Shown here: positions 37,201-49,861 of the stretch, in pieces
How the letters are laid out: the number at the start of each line of letters is the position of its first letter
Numbering within the stretch: the stretch's first letter is position 1
Source of the DNA: Xiphias gladius
Taxonomy: Eukaryota; Chordata; Actinopteri; Istiophoriformes; Xiphiidae
Assembly (NCBI RefSeq): GCF_016859285.1
Contig: NC_053408.1
Location: 10,983,213 to 11,047,212, forward strand
Length of the DNA stretch: 64,000 nt
Direction of reading: 5' to 3'
Program-made: the position numbers and the translations under genes
The notes under the pieces: generated by a model
What the model was told of the DNA's origin: nothing
The model's database searches: none
Seen by the model: the letters and a program-made list of their open reading frames with translations, nothing else

Positions 37201-40200
37201 TCAATTACTGCAACACTCAGTTAAGTAAAAAAACTGACAGACATTGGGCTTTTTTGTGTTGGAATAAAACTCAAAAAGCAAAAATATGTCCTGAAAGTTC
37301 AAAAATGCCTAGTTTGGATTTGGAGCACTGTTAAGTCAATCCACGGACTGTGTGACTCTCTCTATCTGTTTAATCTCTCTCGCAGATGGATTGGTTGTTG
37401 TTGGCGTACACTCTGCCAAATTCCCCAATGAAAAGGTAAGTGGTCTTTATTGTTCATCATCATTTTTACCTATGAGAAGACTTTTCTGGTAGGGCTTTCT
37501 TTCTGAATATTCACAATTGCAAACTACAAACAAATATGTGTAATTTGGGGAACGCCGTTAAATTTGAATATGATGCAAGACAATCCTTTGTCAACACGAG
37601 CCACTCTTTCCCCAAGCACAAAAATCAAAGCGCCAAGTATTCATTTGTAATCTTACACCAGTATACCAGCATTAGAATCTGATCTTGGCAGCTCTTATAG
37701 TATTTGCCAGAATTATCTGATACACACAGTATTTTCCCTGAGTACTTTTAAAACTGGAAAAAGATGGAAAAAAAAAAACACTTTAAGGGATATGGGAACA
37801 TTTCAATCTAAGATCCGATTCTCTTTTTTTAAATAAAGATTATTTTAGTAGTTTTTTGTTCCAGAATAACTGTAGTATGTGTTTTGTGATTAAACGGTAA
37901 CAGATTATATTCATTTTCTGTGCAGTTCTCAGTTTAGATAAGTTTCCATTCCCTAAAGACAGTGGAACATTAATTCCTTATTTTTATAAAGGACTTTCTT
38001 TAACAGAATATGACCTGTTAATTGGCTTCATTTATAGACTCAGACGTTCATTCAGAATATGATGATTTAGTCTAGACTGTAAGTTTTGTTTAATAATCGA
38101 TATGTAGATCACCAGAAAATGAGTTTCCAACTAATATGATAATCAATTAATAATTTCAGTCATTTATTAAGCAAAAGTCAAACATTTGCTGGTTCCAGCT
38201 TCTCAGTTGTGCAGATTTGATGATTTTCTTTTATAGGTGATAGTGAATATTTTTCAGTTTTGGACTTTTGGTCATTTATAACTAATAAATTATAATATAC
38301 TATATTATAATACAATAATTTTTCACTATTTTCTTACATTTTATGGACATGTTATTGATTGAATAATGGAGAACTTAATCGGCAGATTAATTGATTGTAA
38401 TTTATTATAAATACAAGGTATTAATGAATACTTCACAGATTCACAGCTCATTACTAATTTTGCTATGTTTGTCACCAACCCTTAAAAGGTCCTGGAAAAT
38501 GTTCGCAGTGCTGTTGTCCGCTATGACATCTGCCACCCAGTGGTGAACGACAGCGAGGCGCACCTCTGGCATGAACTGGAGGTGTCCTGCTGGCCAACAC
38601 TGGTCCTGCTTGGACCACGTGGCAACCTGCTCTTCTCCCTGGTGGGTGAAGGCCACCGCGACAGGCTGATGCTTTTTACTGACAGCGCCCTCCAGTACTA
38701 CGGGAAGCAGGGCCTGCTGAAGACTCACACAGTGGGGATCAAGCTGTACAGAGACTCCCTGCCACCCAGCATCCTGTCTTTTCCTGGGAAGGTGGCTATA
38801 GACAACAGCCAGAAAAGACTGGCCGTAGCAGACACTGGGCATCATCGGATTCTGGTGGTATCCTCTACCGGACAGCTGTTACATGTCATAGGGGGTAAGA
38901 TACTAGATAGAGATATACAGTCTCTCGAGGTTGGCATTAAATCCTTATACCTCCACTCTATGGTATTTTGAAAGAAAGGACATACGTCTTTGTTATAATA
39001 TATACTAATTTCAATGAGTTGTGGACAAAAATGAAGTATTGATCCTTGTAAAAATCAGAATCTTTACAAATTAAACAACCAGATTTAAGCAATACTGTTA
39101 TTTTTAGATTACTCACATGCCTCAACAACCCTCAGAGGAGCCACATGGTTGTCTGTGTTGTCCTCAGACCAACAGAGAGTCTGGCAAGAGCAGGGACTAG
39201 TACACGCTGGGAACTGGCACTGACCTAAGTGTGGACAAGATGAGGAAAAAAACACAGAATTATTTTTATTTTTGTGGGTTGACCTCATCCCTATGTACAC
39301 ATAATATTTATGTGGGCATGACGATGAATTTCCAAACATGATTCGGGTCTAAAGATGGTATTTATTAGGACAAATTCTTAAAAAATGTCTCTTGTTTGTT
39401 CTGTCTCTATGGACTGACAGTGAGCTTTGGTTCAGAAGGTTATGTTCTTCCATTTAACACTACCTGATATAGATCACATCTCCCTGAGCAAATTTGTTAC
39501 ATACGGTAAAAGCACATTAGATCAAATAAACCACAGACATAAATTTAAATAATTGATCCACTTACAGAAATGAAAAACCCCCTCCAGTTGCTCCAGATGT
39601 AAATGAGCAAATACGCCTGTACGTATCCTTTGTATTAGTAAAACTCCCTTTTTTTTCTTGTAAAAGTCTAAACAGGGATGATGAAATTCAACTCTTGTAT
39701 TAATATAAGTATTTTTTAAATAGAATGTGTGAACAATTAAAACTGCTGTTTCTTAGTAGCCTTTCAGTATCAAAGACTTGCTGAATACTTGAACATGCCG
39801 AGTCTGAAGATGCACAAATTTCCCTGCAAAGCTCTTATATGACAGCTCAGCAGAAATGATGACAGAGAAAATCTAGAAGAAACATTAACACTTTCAATTG
39901 ATTTGTCCTTGGAGATGCACAGTATTCAGAGTGTGCAAGCATTATGTTTATCTTGGCAGACGTTTTTTAAGAGTAACAGGGTAATGAGCTTTGAGCCACT
40001 GACTTAGTATGGGAAAAAAATCTAAATAAATGAATAAGAAATAAATATATTAGGAAAGTAGTGTGGTGCAAATGGGACCTCCATAATGTTCATGGCAGTC
40101 TCACTTCTGTCGCAGGGCCTGAACGTGGGAGACAAGATGGCGACCTGTCCGAAGCTTCCTTTAACTCTCCTCAGGGTGTGGCCATTAAAGGGGACACAGT

Positions 40201-43200
40201 ATATGTGGCCGACACGGAAAACCACCTAATCCGAAAGGTAGTGTCCTCCTTTATCTCTTAAAATAACTGCATTTTGATTTCTCTCAGCGACTATCTCCAC
40301 ATTTATGACTGGCTGTCTGTGTTTGTGTGTTTGTGTGTTAGATTGACCTGTTAGAGGGAAGAGTCAGCACCATAGCCGGCGTAGGAGCTCAAGGCACAGA
40401 CAAAGAGGGTGGGGCCATGGGACCTCAGCAGCCAATCAGCTCTCCTTGGGACGTGACTCTCGGCACTGCCGGTGAGTTTTGTGGGGAAGACCAGACGTCG
40501 AGGGGCAACATTTACAACATTTTATTGTCTTTCTCCTCTGTGCCTGCCCTTGCTCTCACAGCCTGCCATACAGAATCCCCTTTATTCTGCTGTTTTTCTT
40601 TTTTCTGCGTGCTGCTATTCAGTCAGTAACTCCTGAGATAGACCTCAGCCCCAACCCTCTCTCAAATTGCCTGGTAGGTGTTGGGCCCCACTGTTTCGCA
40701 GGTCAGAGTTCAGGCAGTTTGAGGAGACAGTGAAGGTGGAAGGAAAACAGAAGTGACTACATGTCACCCTGTATGAAGAGACTGGGGTTTGAATCACACC
40801 TTTAGAGGGATTGTTTGCACCTTGCATATTTAGTGCAATTGGAGGATAAAACAGGTACTGAACATCAAATATATACAGCAAAATTACCTCGTATATACAA
40901 ATTATATAGCTTCCCAGCTTTACGTAATATACCTTCAAAACACGTCTTCTGCGAGAAGTGGATATCCTGAGTTGCAATAGAAATCAATTTATAAAAAACA
41001 GCCTTTCATAAGTCATGTGCATGACAAATTGCAAGCAAGTAGTCATTGACGTCTAAGTCCTTCATTTTTCAGACAATATTCCTGAACCTGATAGTGAATA
41101 GAATAGGTAACAGTGCACAAATCACACATAATGTATAGACAATTGAATGGAGTACTCATGGTATGGGAAGATACCTTTTAATTGGTGGGACCTAATTTAT
41201 GGGGGAGACTCAGTAAGCATCTTTAACAAATTCCTCTTCTACTGAGTCATTTTCAGGTCAAAATGTTGCCATCGAGCCTTGTTATGTGTGAGCATTCGTG
41301 GTTGTCATATACAGAGATCCTGTACCAGCAGATCCCTCAGACACACTCATATATACACCTTTCAGACGGTACTGTGTGTTGTTGTTTAATTAGCCCAAAA
41401 TTTGTATTAATTTCTTGCTTTCTTTGTTTCACTCTTTATCGGTGAGTTAAGGTTTTTTTTCCAAATGCAGTTTTAAAATGTACCAAGTAATGACTTGATT
41501 AGCAATAAACACCCCCGAATTGCTTATTTTTTTCCCTTCAAGAACTATGTCAAAATATAGTTCTTAAAATGATAATAGATTTCAAAAAACATTTATTTTA
41601 AATTATTATGTCATGTGTTTTTCTTACAGCTTTCTTGCATCAGGTTAACATTGTTTACGGTTGCTTCTTCAAGTCTGAGATGTTGTGAGAGCCAGCTGTT
41701 GTATTTGAAGGAAAAATGAAGCACGTGTCGGACTGTCCTCGTGATATTGTGTACCTACTTAAAGCAAACAAAAGATGAAGGTTGGACAGAGTTGTTTATT
41801 CTGCCTGTGGCGAGTACCGTACTCATCAACGCTTACAGTAGTGTTTTTATTTTAGCGGTACTGTGATTGAATGACTGATCACAGGCATGTGATAAATCAT
41901 TTTTTGGCCATTAGCACCATTATTTAGCAATTGCACCCAGCCTGGAAGCATGAGGTAATGAGTCAGTGTCGCATTTTCTGCACAGGCTGATGGATGACAC
42001 AGCCTGCTGCTTTGAAACATCACCACATTGTCTGCGGATGTGTTATCACACCTTTAACTCCACCAACATTGTCCTTTGAGAGTACATCCAAACACTCATT
42101 GCATTTTCATGATTATTCACCATGTGTATGACTAATTAAGTTCACCAAATCAAGGAGGACCCTACGCCTTTTGAACTATGAAGAACTACCGTGTCACTGA
42201 TGCGTTGAGTCAGGTGCCAGAGATGTCAAGAGTTCCTGACAGTCCAGCAGGTGTGATCAAGACGGGCTGAGATGTGCACTGCATTAAAAAGTACAGCTTG
42301 GGATACTGTGTGTCTGTAAGGGTTTTGAATCCATCATGATGGCAGCTTTTTCTCTGCTAAGTGGATCTGAGGTGGCATATGGGCTTTGTCAGACAGGCTG
42401 AATTCATTTAAACCTGCATAGCTGCATCTCTGACTTATTTCTGCCTCTCAGCCTTCACCAAACAGATTTTAAAAAAATCAGATCTGCATAGATATTTCTT
42501 TGGAACTGAGTAAAAAATTATGAACAAATTTTTACTTTTGAGGTTTCTTTCAGTCGTAAGAAAATCATAATGCTTTCTCTCAGTAAACTTCCCAAACACC
42601 TGAAAGAACATTTTATCCTTAGGATAAATATCAGCAACTTCTGGATGATTGAGCCTAACTAGTCGACGGTCAAAAGCAGTGACACAGGTCTCCTGATTCT
42701 AAACTCACCCTGTGTTTTATTGTGTGTTGATGTATGTGCGTTTCACTTGCATGTGTAGGGGGTGTGGAAGATAACGTGCTGTGGATAGCCATGGCAGGGA
42801 CCCACCAGATCTGGGCTCTGTTCCTAGCAGATGGGAATCTGCCTAAAGGAAGGTGAGAGACTGGTACATGACCACCATGGCCACCAGGCAACAGGAACCC
42901 TTTAATGCCAAGAACAAAAAGAATTAAAAGGAAATAAAGACATCTGCCAAACCCCCCTCACAACGTGTTTTATCTGTGTGTGGCTAGCAATATCACAGCA
43001 AATCAATGACGAAAATGATCTAATAATACAGTATGTCCACGTTAACCACTTCCAGCCAAGGGGATCTCCATCTTAAGAAGAAATCAAAGTTTAGCATCAT
43101 CAAAGAAACCATGTCTATGATAAATAAAAATTAATATTACCCATTTATTTGAACTGTACATATTCAGCAATGTATTTCAGTGTTTTGTCATTATCTTCTA

Positions 43201-46200
43201 TTTTACAACCTAAACAGTGAGTCCAAGGCTGGAACGTGCGTGCGATGGGCAGGCAGTGGCAGCGAGGAGAACCGAAACAACGCCTACCCCCACAAGGCTG
43301 GCTTTGCTCAGCCTTCAGGCCTGGCTTTAGCCCCAGAGGAGCCCTGGAGCTGCCTGTATTTGGCCGATAGTGAGAGCAGCACCATCCGCACGCTCGCGCT
43401 GAAGGACGGAGGTGTCAAGCTGCTGGTTGGGGGAGAGAGAGACCCACTGGTGGGTGTACAGCAGGTTGATGGATGGATGACTAGGTAGTGGATGGATTTA
43501 TAACTGGATGGATGTATTTTTTAAATAGTATTTACTACTTTTTCTTTCTTCTTCTGTCGTTTATATCTTTACATCAGGTGGTTTATATTTTTAAAAAACC
43601 AGCCACAGAGAATAAGCACGAAGATAATCCCAAGGGGCTTTAAGGGAGTTTCAATTTTGGTTAATTTAAGGTCCATTCTCTCATACCTAGTACATATCGG
43701 GGTATTATTTGTCCATTTTAGTGTTATTAATATTAAAAACAATACAGTGAACAGCAGAATGAACAGAAGGTGGTGGAAATTAAAAGCAAACCGCAAGAAC
43801 TTAATAACCTCTCGTGCAGTACTTTCAATGATAATATGTTCTGTACCTTGCTCTGCCACCATCCATAATCAGAAAACACACAATGTAAAACCTGTACATT
43901 AATCTACCACATTTCCAGCCACAGATAACACCTGCGCACTACTTTGGATAAGTCCTAGACAATCAGCATTCCTCTAGAAGATAGAAAATACAGATTTCAA
44001 AAAAAGCCATAACTAAACACAACCTCTCGTTTGTTTGCTGAAGCAAGGCCTGAAAAACAATTTTAGTTAGTACTTTTATGTCCTCACAGCAGCTCTGTTG
44101 TAGTTTTTTTTTTTTTTTTTTTCCTGCCACTCTGGTGTATTTTTGGAAACTCCCAAGAGCTCTAAAGCTTGTAGTCACCCATGAGAATTGGGAGTAATTA
44201 ACTGGAGAGTCATATACAGTTTATTCAACATGGCAGTGAGCCAGCAAAAACCATTAATGCATTGTATGGTCTACTGCCTGTAGACATTTTAGCGATTTAA
44301 CTGAGACAATAAAACATAAAACCTTAAACAGGATTAAAGCTGTTACAAGTAAGGTGACACTCTTATATCTGCACTTTTAACGGCACTATATTTGCATTAG
44401 CACATGTTGTATCTGGCCATTACTTAATCAGTCCCCAGCTCCTTGAACATTTTCTGTTCACATTTTTGTTAACTTATTTATTGTAATTCATAATATGTCT
44501 GGAATCTTAATGTCAAACTATCTATCCTTAACAACCTCTCCACATTGATTTTCAGTGTCTTGAAATACTTCAAAAGATTATATAATTTGTTTAGAGGACT
44601 CATTTGCATCAGCTGAGCTCTATCTATTGTACAATACAGTGCTCTCAGTATTTAACAGAATCGGTTGACATTTCGGGAAATACACCAGTTCCTTTTTCTC
44701 ACCGAGATTCGGATGAGAAGATTGATACCACTTTCATATCTGTACACTAAACATGAAGCTACAGCCAGCAATGGGTGAGCTTGGCACATGGAGTGGAAAC
44801 CTGGGGAAACAGTTAACCCGGCTCTGGCTGAGGTAACAAAATCCCCCTGTTAGCACCTCTAAAGTTCATTAATTACCATATTATATCTTATATGTGTAAG
44901 TCATACGAAAACAAGAGTCATAAGTACAAGTTGTGGTTTTACAGGCGGTTGGGTGCTGGACAGTTTCTTGGCTGGGCACGGTGACTTCCCGGAATTGCCA
45001 GGCAACCAGCAGAGACTCCACAAATTTTTGCTTTTACACCTCGGTTATTGTATGGACTGAACAAATGTTCAGATGCTCACTCAGATGTTAATGAGTGAGC
45101 TTTAGAGAGGCTGGTAGGTGGATTTTGTTACCTTCAGACAGAGCCAGGCTTACTGCCCCCCCCCCCCCCCCCCCGTTTCCAGTCTTTATGCTAAGCTAAG
45201 TTAACTAGCTACATAATTATCGTGCAGTCATGAGAGTGGTTGTGATCTCCTCATCTAACTTTCGGGAAGAAAGCAAATAGGAATATTTCCCAAAATGTCA
45301 AAGTATTCCTGTAAGCCCTTTGACTTTTTTTTGAGTTTGTGTTAAACCCTAAGCTTTTAAAATGCCTGTATTTTTCCAATGTAAAGCTCAGAGTTAATAA
45401 GTCAGGAACCATAGCTATCTTTGTACAGGCTATGCACTTTGTTTCCGCACTTCCACCAAATGCATTTTTTCCATTCTTCAGCCTTAGTTTGAGCACTTCC
45501 TTTGCACCATGGAGAGGTTTTACACTTCTGCTGCATCGCCATCAGAAACCGAGGGCACACTCCTTCAGTGAAGGGGAACATCTGGGCACATGTAAACTGG
45601 TGTTTGGCACAAACTCTATTGGTGCAGCAACAGATTTTTCCCAAAGATTTGTTTCTTGTTTAGCCGCCATGGTTGAGTGAGCGCTGCAGCTGTGGAGAGT
45701 CAGTGGGCTGTAGAGAATCACGAAACTATTTTATAAGATTGTTATCTCATTGTTTTGTTTATTGACCTGAGCGAAACAGAGGTAAAAGCTATTTATTTCA
45801 GTTCTTCCCAATTTCTCACTAATTGACTGTTGATTGACTGTAATAGTAATTTGTCTGTGTGGGATCATGTTGCCAGGGAACCATCTGCAGCACTAAAAAC
45901 TGTTTTCACTTAATTTGCTTATTTTCACTTTCAGAAAAACCATGAGGAATTGTCTTTTATAAACAATTTCTTCCACATAATTAGAAAAAAAATCCCTTTT
46001 GTAATATGAAATTCATCATTAATGTTGTTGTACTTCTCTAAAAAACTTCTCATGAATGACTCATCCAACTATTTTTGGCACAGTAGCTATTGCTATCTAA
46101 AGGTATTGTCATCTTTCCGGTGTTTCTTACAAATGTGGCATTATATTTTGTGTTTTACTCTTCTTGTATGAATTATTCAGAAACACCTAAGATCATGAAG

Positions 46201-49200
46201 GCAATTTCGCTTTCATGTTTTTATTTCAAGTATTATTCTGTAGAAACTGATTGTTGGTAGTGTATAGAAAAGGCTTCAGATTGTATTTTCAGAAGTCCTT
46301 TTATTTTGCTGGTTAAAAAGACTCAAAAATTAACAAGCTTTAGATTTAGTTAGAGGCGGTTCACAAATTTAGATTTTATATTCTGTTCTTCGACTCACGT
46401 TGAGCTTAAACACGGGTCACATGTTGCAGTTTGGGCATTTGGAAATTTTTATATCCTCATTTGATCTCGTCTGAATGTTTTATCTTCTTTGAAACAGAAC
46501 CTCTTTGCTTACGGGGATGTAGACGGTAAAGGGGTGGACGCCAAGCTGCAGCATCCTCTCGGTGTCTCCTGGGCTCCTGAACAAAGCCTGCTCTATGTGG
46601 CCGACTCCTACAACCACAAGGTAACTGTTGCCTGTCACAAGGCTGTAGTTCAAAGCTGCATTGTACTCACATTTGATGCTTCTGTAAGGGGTTCCTTTAA
46701 GCTGTTGAATGGCTACTAAAAGCTTGTCTGTCTTTTAGAGCTAATACCATACATGGAACGTACAGGAGTTTACCTTTTTTTTTAAAATAAACCTGGTTTT
46801 GTTTTTTGTTCGTTCAATTGTGTCCATTTGCCTGCGTGATTCAGATCAAGGTGGTGGATCCGAGGACAAAGCAGTGTAGCACATTAGCAGGGACAGGAGA
46901 GGCTGGAGATTATCTGGGCCCTGAATTTAACAGATCATGTTTCAATGAACCTGGAGGAATCTGTGTTGGCAACAACGGGAAGCTTCTTTACGTGGCAGAT
47001 ACCAACAACCACCAAGTCAAAAGGCTGGACCTGGACTCCAAGACTGTCTCACTGGTAAGACCCGTGTGTGTGTGTGTGCGTTAGTGAGAAAAGTACAAAC
47101 GCACACACACATCCACTTCCAACCTTGAGAAAGTACTTAACATTTTGTCCACTTGTATGTAATTAATCTATCCTAAAAGCTTTTGTACTAGAAGAGTTTG
47201 GATAAAAGGTTACAAAGAAAGGACATGGTAAGTGTCAGTAGCTTTCTCCTTGATCCTCTTTAATCCAAACATGAAAATTTCTCTCCTTTCCAGTTCCCCA
47301 TATCCACGGACTGCACAGACTCAGTACCAGCAAAACCTTTGGCTCCTGCCAAAGCCCCCACGCTGCCTAAATCAGCTGCCAGGAAAGTAATGCCACCAGT
47401 AGCAGTGTCTTTGGGCCAGACTCTAATCCTGTCACTCACCCTGTCCCTTCCAGAAGGAACCAAACTCACCGAAGAGGCCCCCAGCTGCTGGGTTCTCTCA
47501 GCTGAGGGTGAGACAAAGTTCAATCATTGTTACAGATCTCATGCTTGTAATTGTTTTCTTCAGATTTATCCTAGCAGCACATTTGACTTCTTACCCATGA
47601 AAGGCATCTTGACCGTTAAGTAAGCCTCACCCTGTCACTGCTAAATCTGTTAAGTTTTCCGTTGTCGCAATGCACATATGCAGTTTCCAATTTTATGAGT
47701 GGCAGGTTAAATATTTGAACTTTGGACTAATTCTTGAAATAATGGGCATTTGATTTTCACACAATTCTTCTCAATACTGGCCGGAGACTGTCAATTTTGC
47801 CAGCTGAACCAACAAGTGTCTCAGCATATTCTATAAAATCATTAGCTCCATGAGTTGCTTGAAAACTACCAGCTGACTCATTCTGAAACGAGAAAAGAAG
47901 GTGTGTATTTCCTGGCTACATACATGACTTCATGCTAAAACACGGAGGCTATCCATTTAGAAAGCAGGGAAATAAAGGAGACCGTTGTTTTGGTATTGCA
48001 ATGCAAAGCTTAGCCCTGGTGTTACAGGTTCATTGAGGAGAAGCGGAGGGATTTTAAGCAAGAGGACAGTCAGGAAGTTTGAGTGAAAGTACACTAATCT
48101 CATCTCCACACTTCAGAAATTGGCTGCGCTTGTAGAAGTGCATTTTTCTCTCCAGTTGCCCAAACTCAAGCTGAGCAAGGAATGATTAAACCATATTACT
48201 GTTGTTTTCATTAAGTTTCAAAAGCAAAAAAAAAAAAAATTCCTCAATTGCCTGCCTTGTTGAAGTTATTTCTACCTGTGAGTTTCGCCAGAGTCAGAGT
48301 TGTGACCCAAACTGGTTCTCTACATTTAAAATGACCCTATTCTGGATTTGAGCCTCTCAACCTCTCCTACTAAGGTTTATTTTGGTCCGCGATCCATGAT
48401 TCTGTCAAAAAAAAAATAATGGAAGTGAATGATGCTTAACCTTCATATCATTCTCACTGTACAACAAGCAGATCCTCACTCTCCCAGCCCACACCTGGGA
48501 TTAATAGTTCTCAGCTGAGGGATGGAGAAATAGATCAGTCAGAGACTCTTTTAAAGCACCAGTGAGGTTATACATGGCATGGATGATTTCATATATGATT
48601 TTTACGGCTACATACTGTATATAGGCTTTGATTAGTATTCTCAATCGTAATCTACAGCAGTCTGACCCTAGGATCAAGTGTGAAGTGATTTAAGATATCA
48701 CGTTAGTGACGGTTGATGGCACGTTCATTAGGTTTGGAACAAAAGTGTTTCCATCATTCTGAGCGATGCAGCATGCAGTCGGTGATATCAGCAGGCTATT
48801 TTTAGAACTTTTCGATAAGACGACATGCCTTGGTTCACATAATTAGCTACCAGGCTATGTTACGTGATCCTCCACTCTCTGATCATACCCAGTCTAGACT
48901 TATGCTGATCAGATCAGAGCAGAGGCAGGAATTTTAATGGATCAAGTTAGAAGCGCACGCCAGATCTAAATTGTTTTTTAGGGGCTTTTTAGAAATGGCT
49001 TCCCTGGGACCTCACGTTAGCCATCAGCTTCATTAATCACTGCTGGCATGGATTTGACAGTCTCTCTGGCATAATAATATTTTCTCACAGTTGATGTTCT
49101 AGTCTTTTCTTTTCGACTTTGATTTATCTTTCCGTATTCACGTCTCTTTAGAGGAGCATTTGTTTCTAAAAATATCTCCTGCCTTTCAGAAAATCCATGT

Positions 49201-49861
49201 CCTCGCTCTCACTTCATCTGATTCAGTGGAGTTATGTGGGTTTGGGGTAATACTTTAGCACACTCCATTTAGGAGTGCTGTGTAATGCTCAGGGCTCGAG
49301 CCAATCTAGTACACAGGGTGCACCTTGGCACGCTCAACGATTAATTTAGGTGTCAGACAGACATTTTCATACAGACACATCTGCACTTTTGGAATATGAC
49401 ACTTTGTGAATGAACTGGGTCCAAAATGAGGAGTGGTCTTTGTGAATCACCTCCTTTCAAGAACATTAGTATTATTTATCATCGTTTTTTGCGCCAGACA
49501 TTTATTTGTTCTTCTATTACCCAGATAATATCGGAGTATTGATTTCTGTCCCTTTGACAGCATTAAGACGACAAAAGTCTGTTTCCTGTTTCTCACAGGT
49601 AACGAGTGGCTGCTAGACAGTAAGCTGGTTACCGGTGACATTTTGGATCTGTCGAGGGCCCTCTGCATCTCAACCAAACTTCCCACTGTTGCGAAGGACT
49701 CAAACGGCAATCCAAGCCTCACTTTGGGTGTATGGGTGTACTACTGTATGGAAGCAGGTAAAGCCTGTATGATGAAAGCGGCCTCCTTCACTCAGCCGCT
49801 TCAAATAAGTGCCAGTCCTGGAGAGGCAGAGGTCACTGTGGCGTTGACTCATGCCTTCTAA
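31257..49861 (+). CDS. nhlrc2: NHL repeat-containing protein 2, complete coding region in 12 exons
   Basis: Coding exons: 31257-31419, 33747-33899, 37386-37435, 38489-38894, 40116-40237, 40342-40471, 42759-42852, 43218-43449, 46498-46620, 46845-47054, 47294-47507 and 49599-49861 (TAA). Phases agree, giving 2160 bp and 719 aa (human about 726). I chose ATG 31257 because the downstream peptide aligns with the known N-terminus ([22 protein letters not shown]). After it come a thioredoxin-like domain with the CCINC redox motif (C85-I-N-C88 as the CxxC), the [16 protein letters not shown] segment, and an NHL-repeat beta-propeller ([44 protein letters not shown]). A beta-rich C-terminal domain ends the protein. 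The family is cytosolic and conserved; human variants are linked to FINCA disease, but its exact biochemistry is not settled. No stops or frameshifts. Intron 1 (2.3 kb) and intron 2 (3.5 kb) hold repeats. Confidence 0.95.
31684..31806 (+). repeat. Dispersed fish repeat (tactccaccacattt family)
   Basis: The run from gtacttgtactttgagt through ctccaccacatttcaaaggga to tactccactacatctatct is a familiar teleost interspersed repeat, here a fragment in NHLRC2 intron 1. Confidence 0.6.
33140..33265 (+). repeat. Dispersed fish repeat (tttaaccaggtcaagt family)
   Basis: The sequence ttgatttaaccaggtcaagt..ctgagattaagagtc..gagacattgcaaagct matches a common fish repeat whose consensus contains 'ttaaccaggtaagtctcattgagatt'. 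It is a fragment in NHLRC2 intron 1. Confidence 0.55.
38085..38402 (-). repeat. Dispersed AT-rich teleost repeat, copy C (reverse)
   Basis: Read on the minus strand it shows the same landmarks as copies A and B (aatcaattaatctgccga, tgtaagaaaatagtgaaaa, cacaactgagaagctggaacc). It lies in NHLRC2 intron 3 just upstream of exon 4. Confidence 0.65.
44664..45310. repeat. Inverted-repeat element, long copy (tgacattt..gggaaata family)
   Basis: The left end ggttgacatttcgggaaatac and the right end gaatatttcccaaaatgtcaaagt are inverted copies. The interior has matching inverted arms (agttcctttttctcaccgaga on the left, atctaactttcgggaagaaagc on the right). Interior landmarks such as ccagtctttatgctaagctaag are typical of a teleost repeat. 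It is about 650 bp, without coding capacity, in NHLRC2 intron 8. A shorter relative is at 63537-63822. Confidence 0.75.
45156..45174. repeat. Poly-C tract of 19 bases
   Basis: An uninterrupted C run inside the inverted-repeat element, just before gtttccagtctttatgc. Confidence 0.95.
48200..49440. other. Central part of NHLRC2 intron 11, possible non-coding conserved sequence
   Basis: This stretch is less AT-biased, lacks recognisable repeats and has no open frame. It has motif-rich sequence such as gatcagatcagagcagaggc and ggtgatatcagcaggctattt. Such intronic sequence beside a developmental receptor gene sometimes contains enhancers, but nothing here proves it. Confidence 0.25.
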
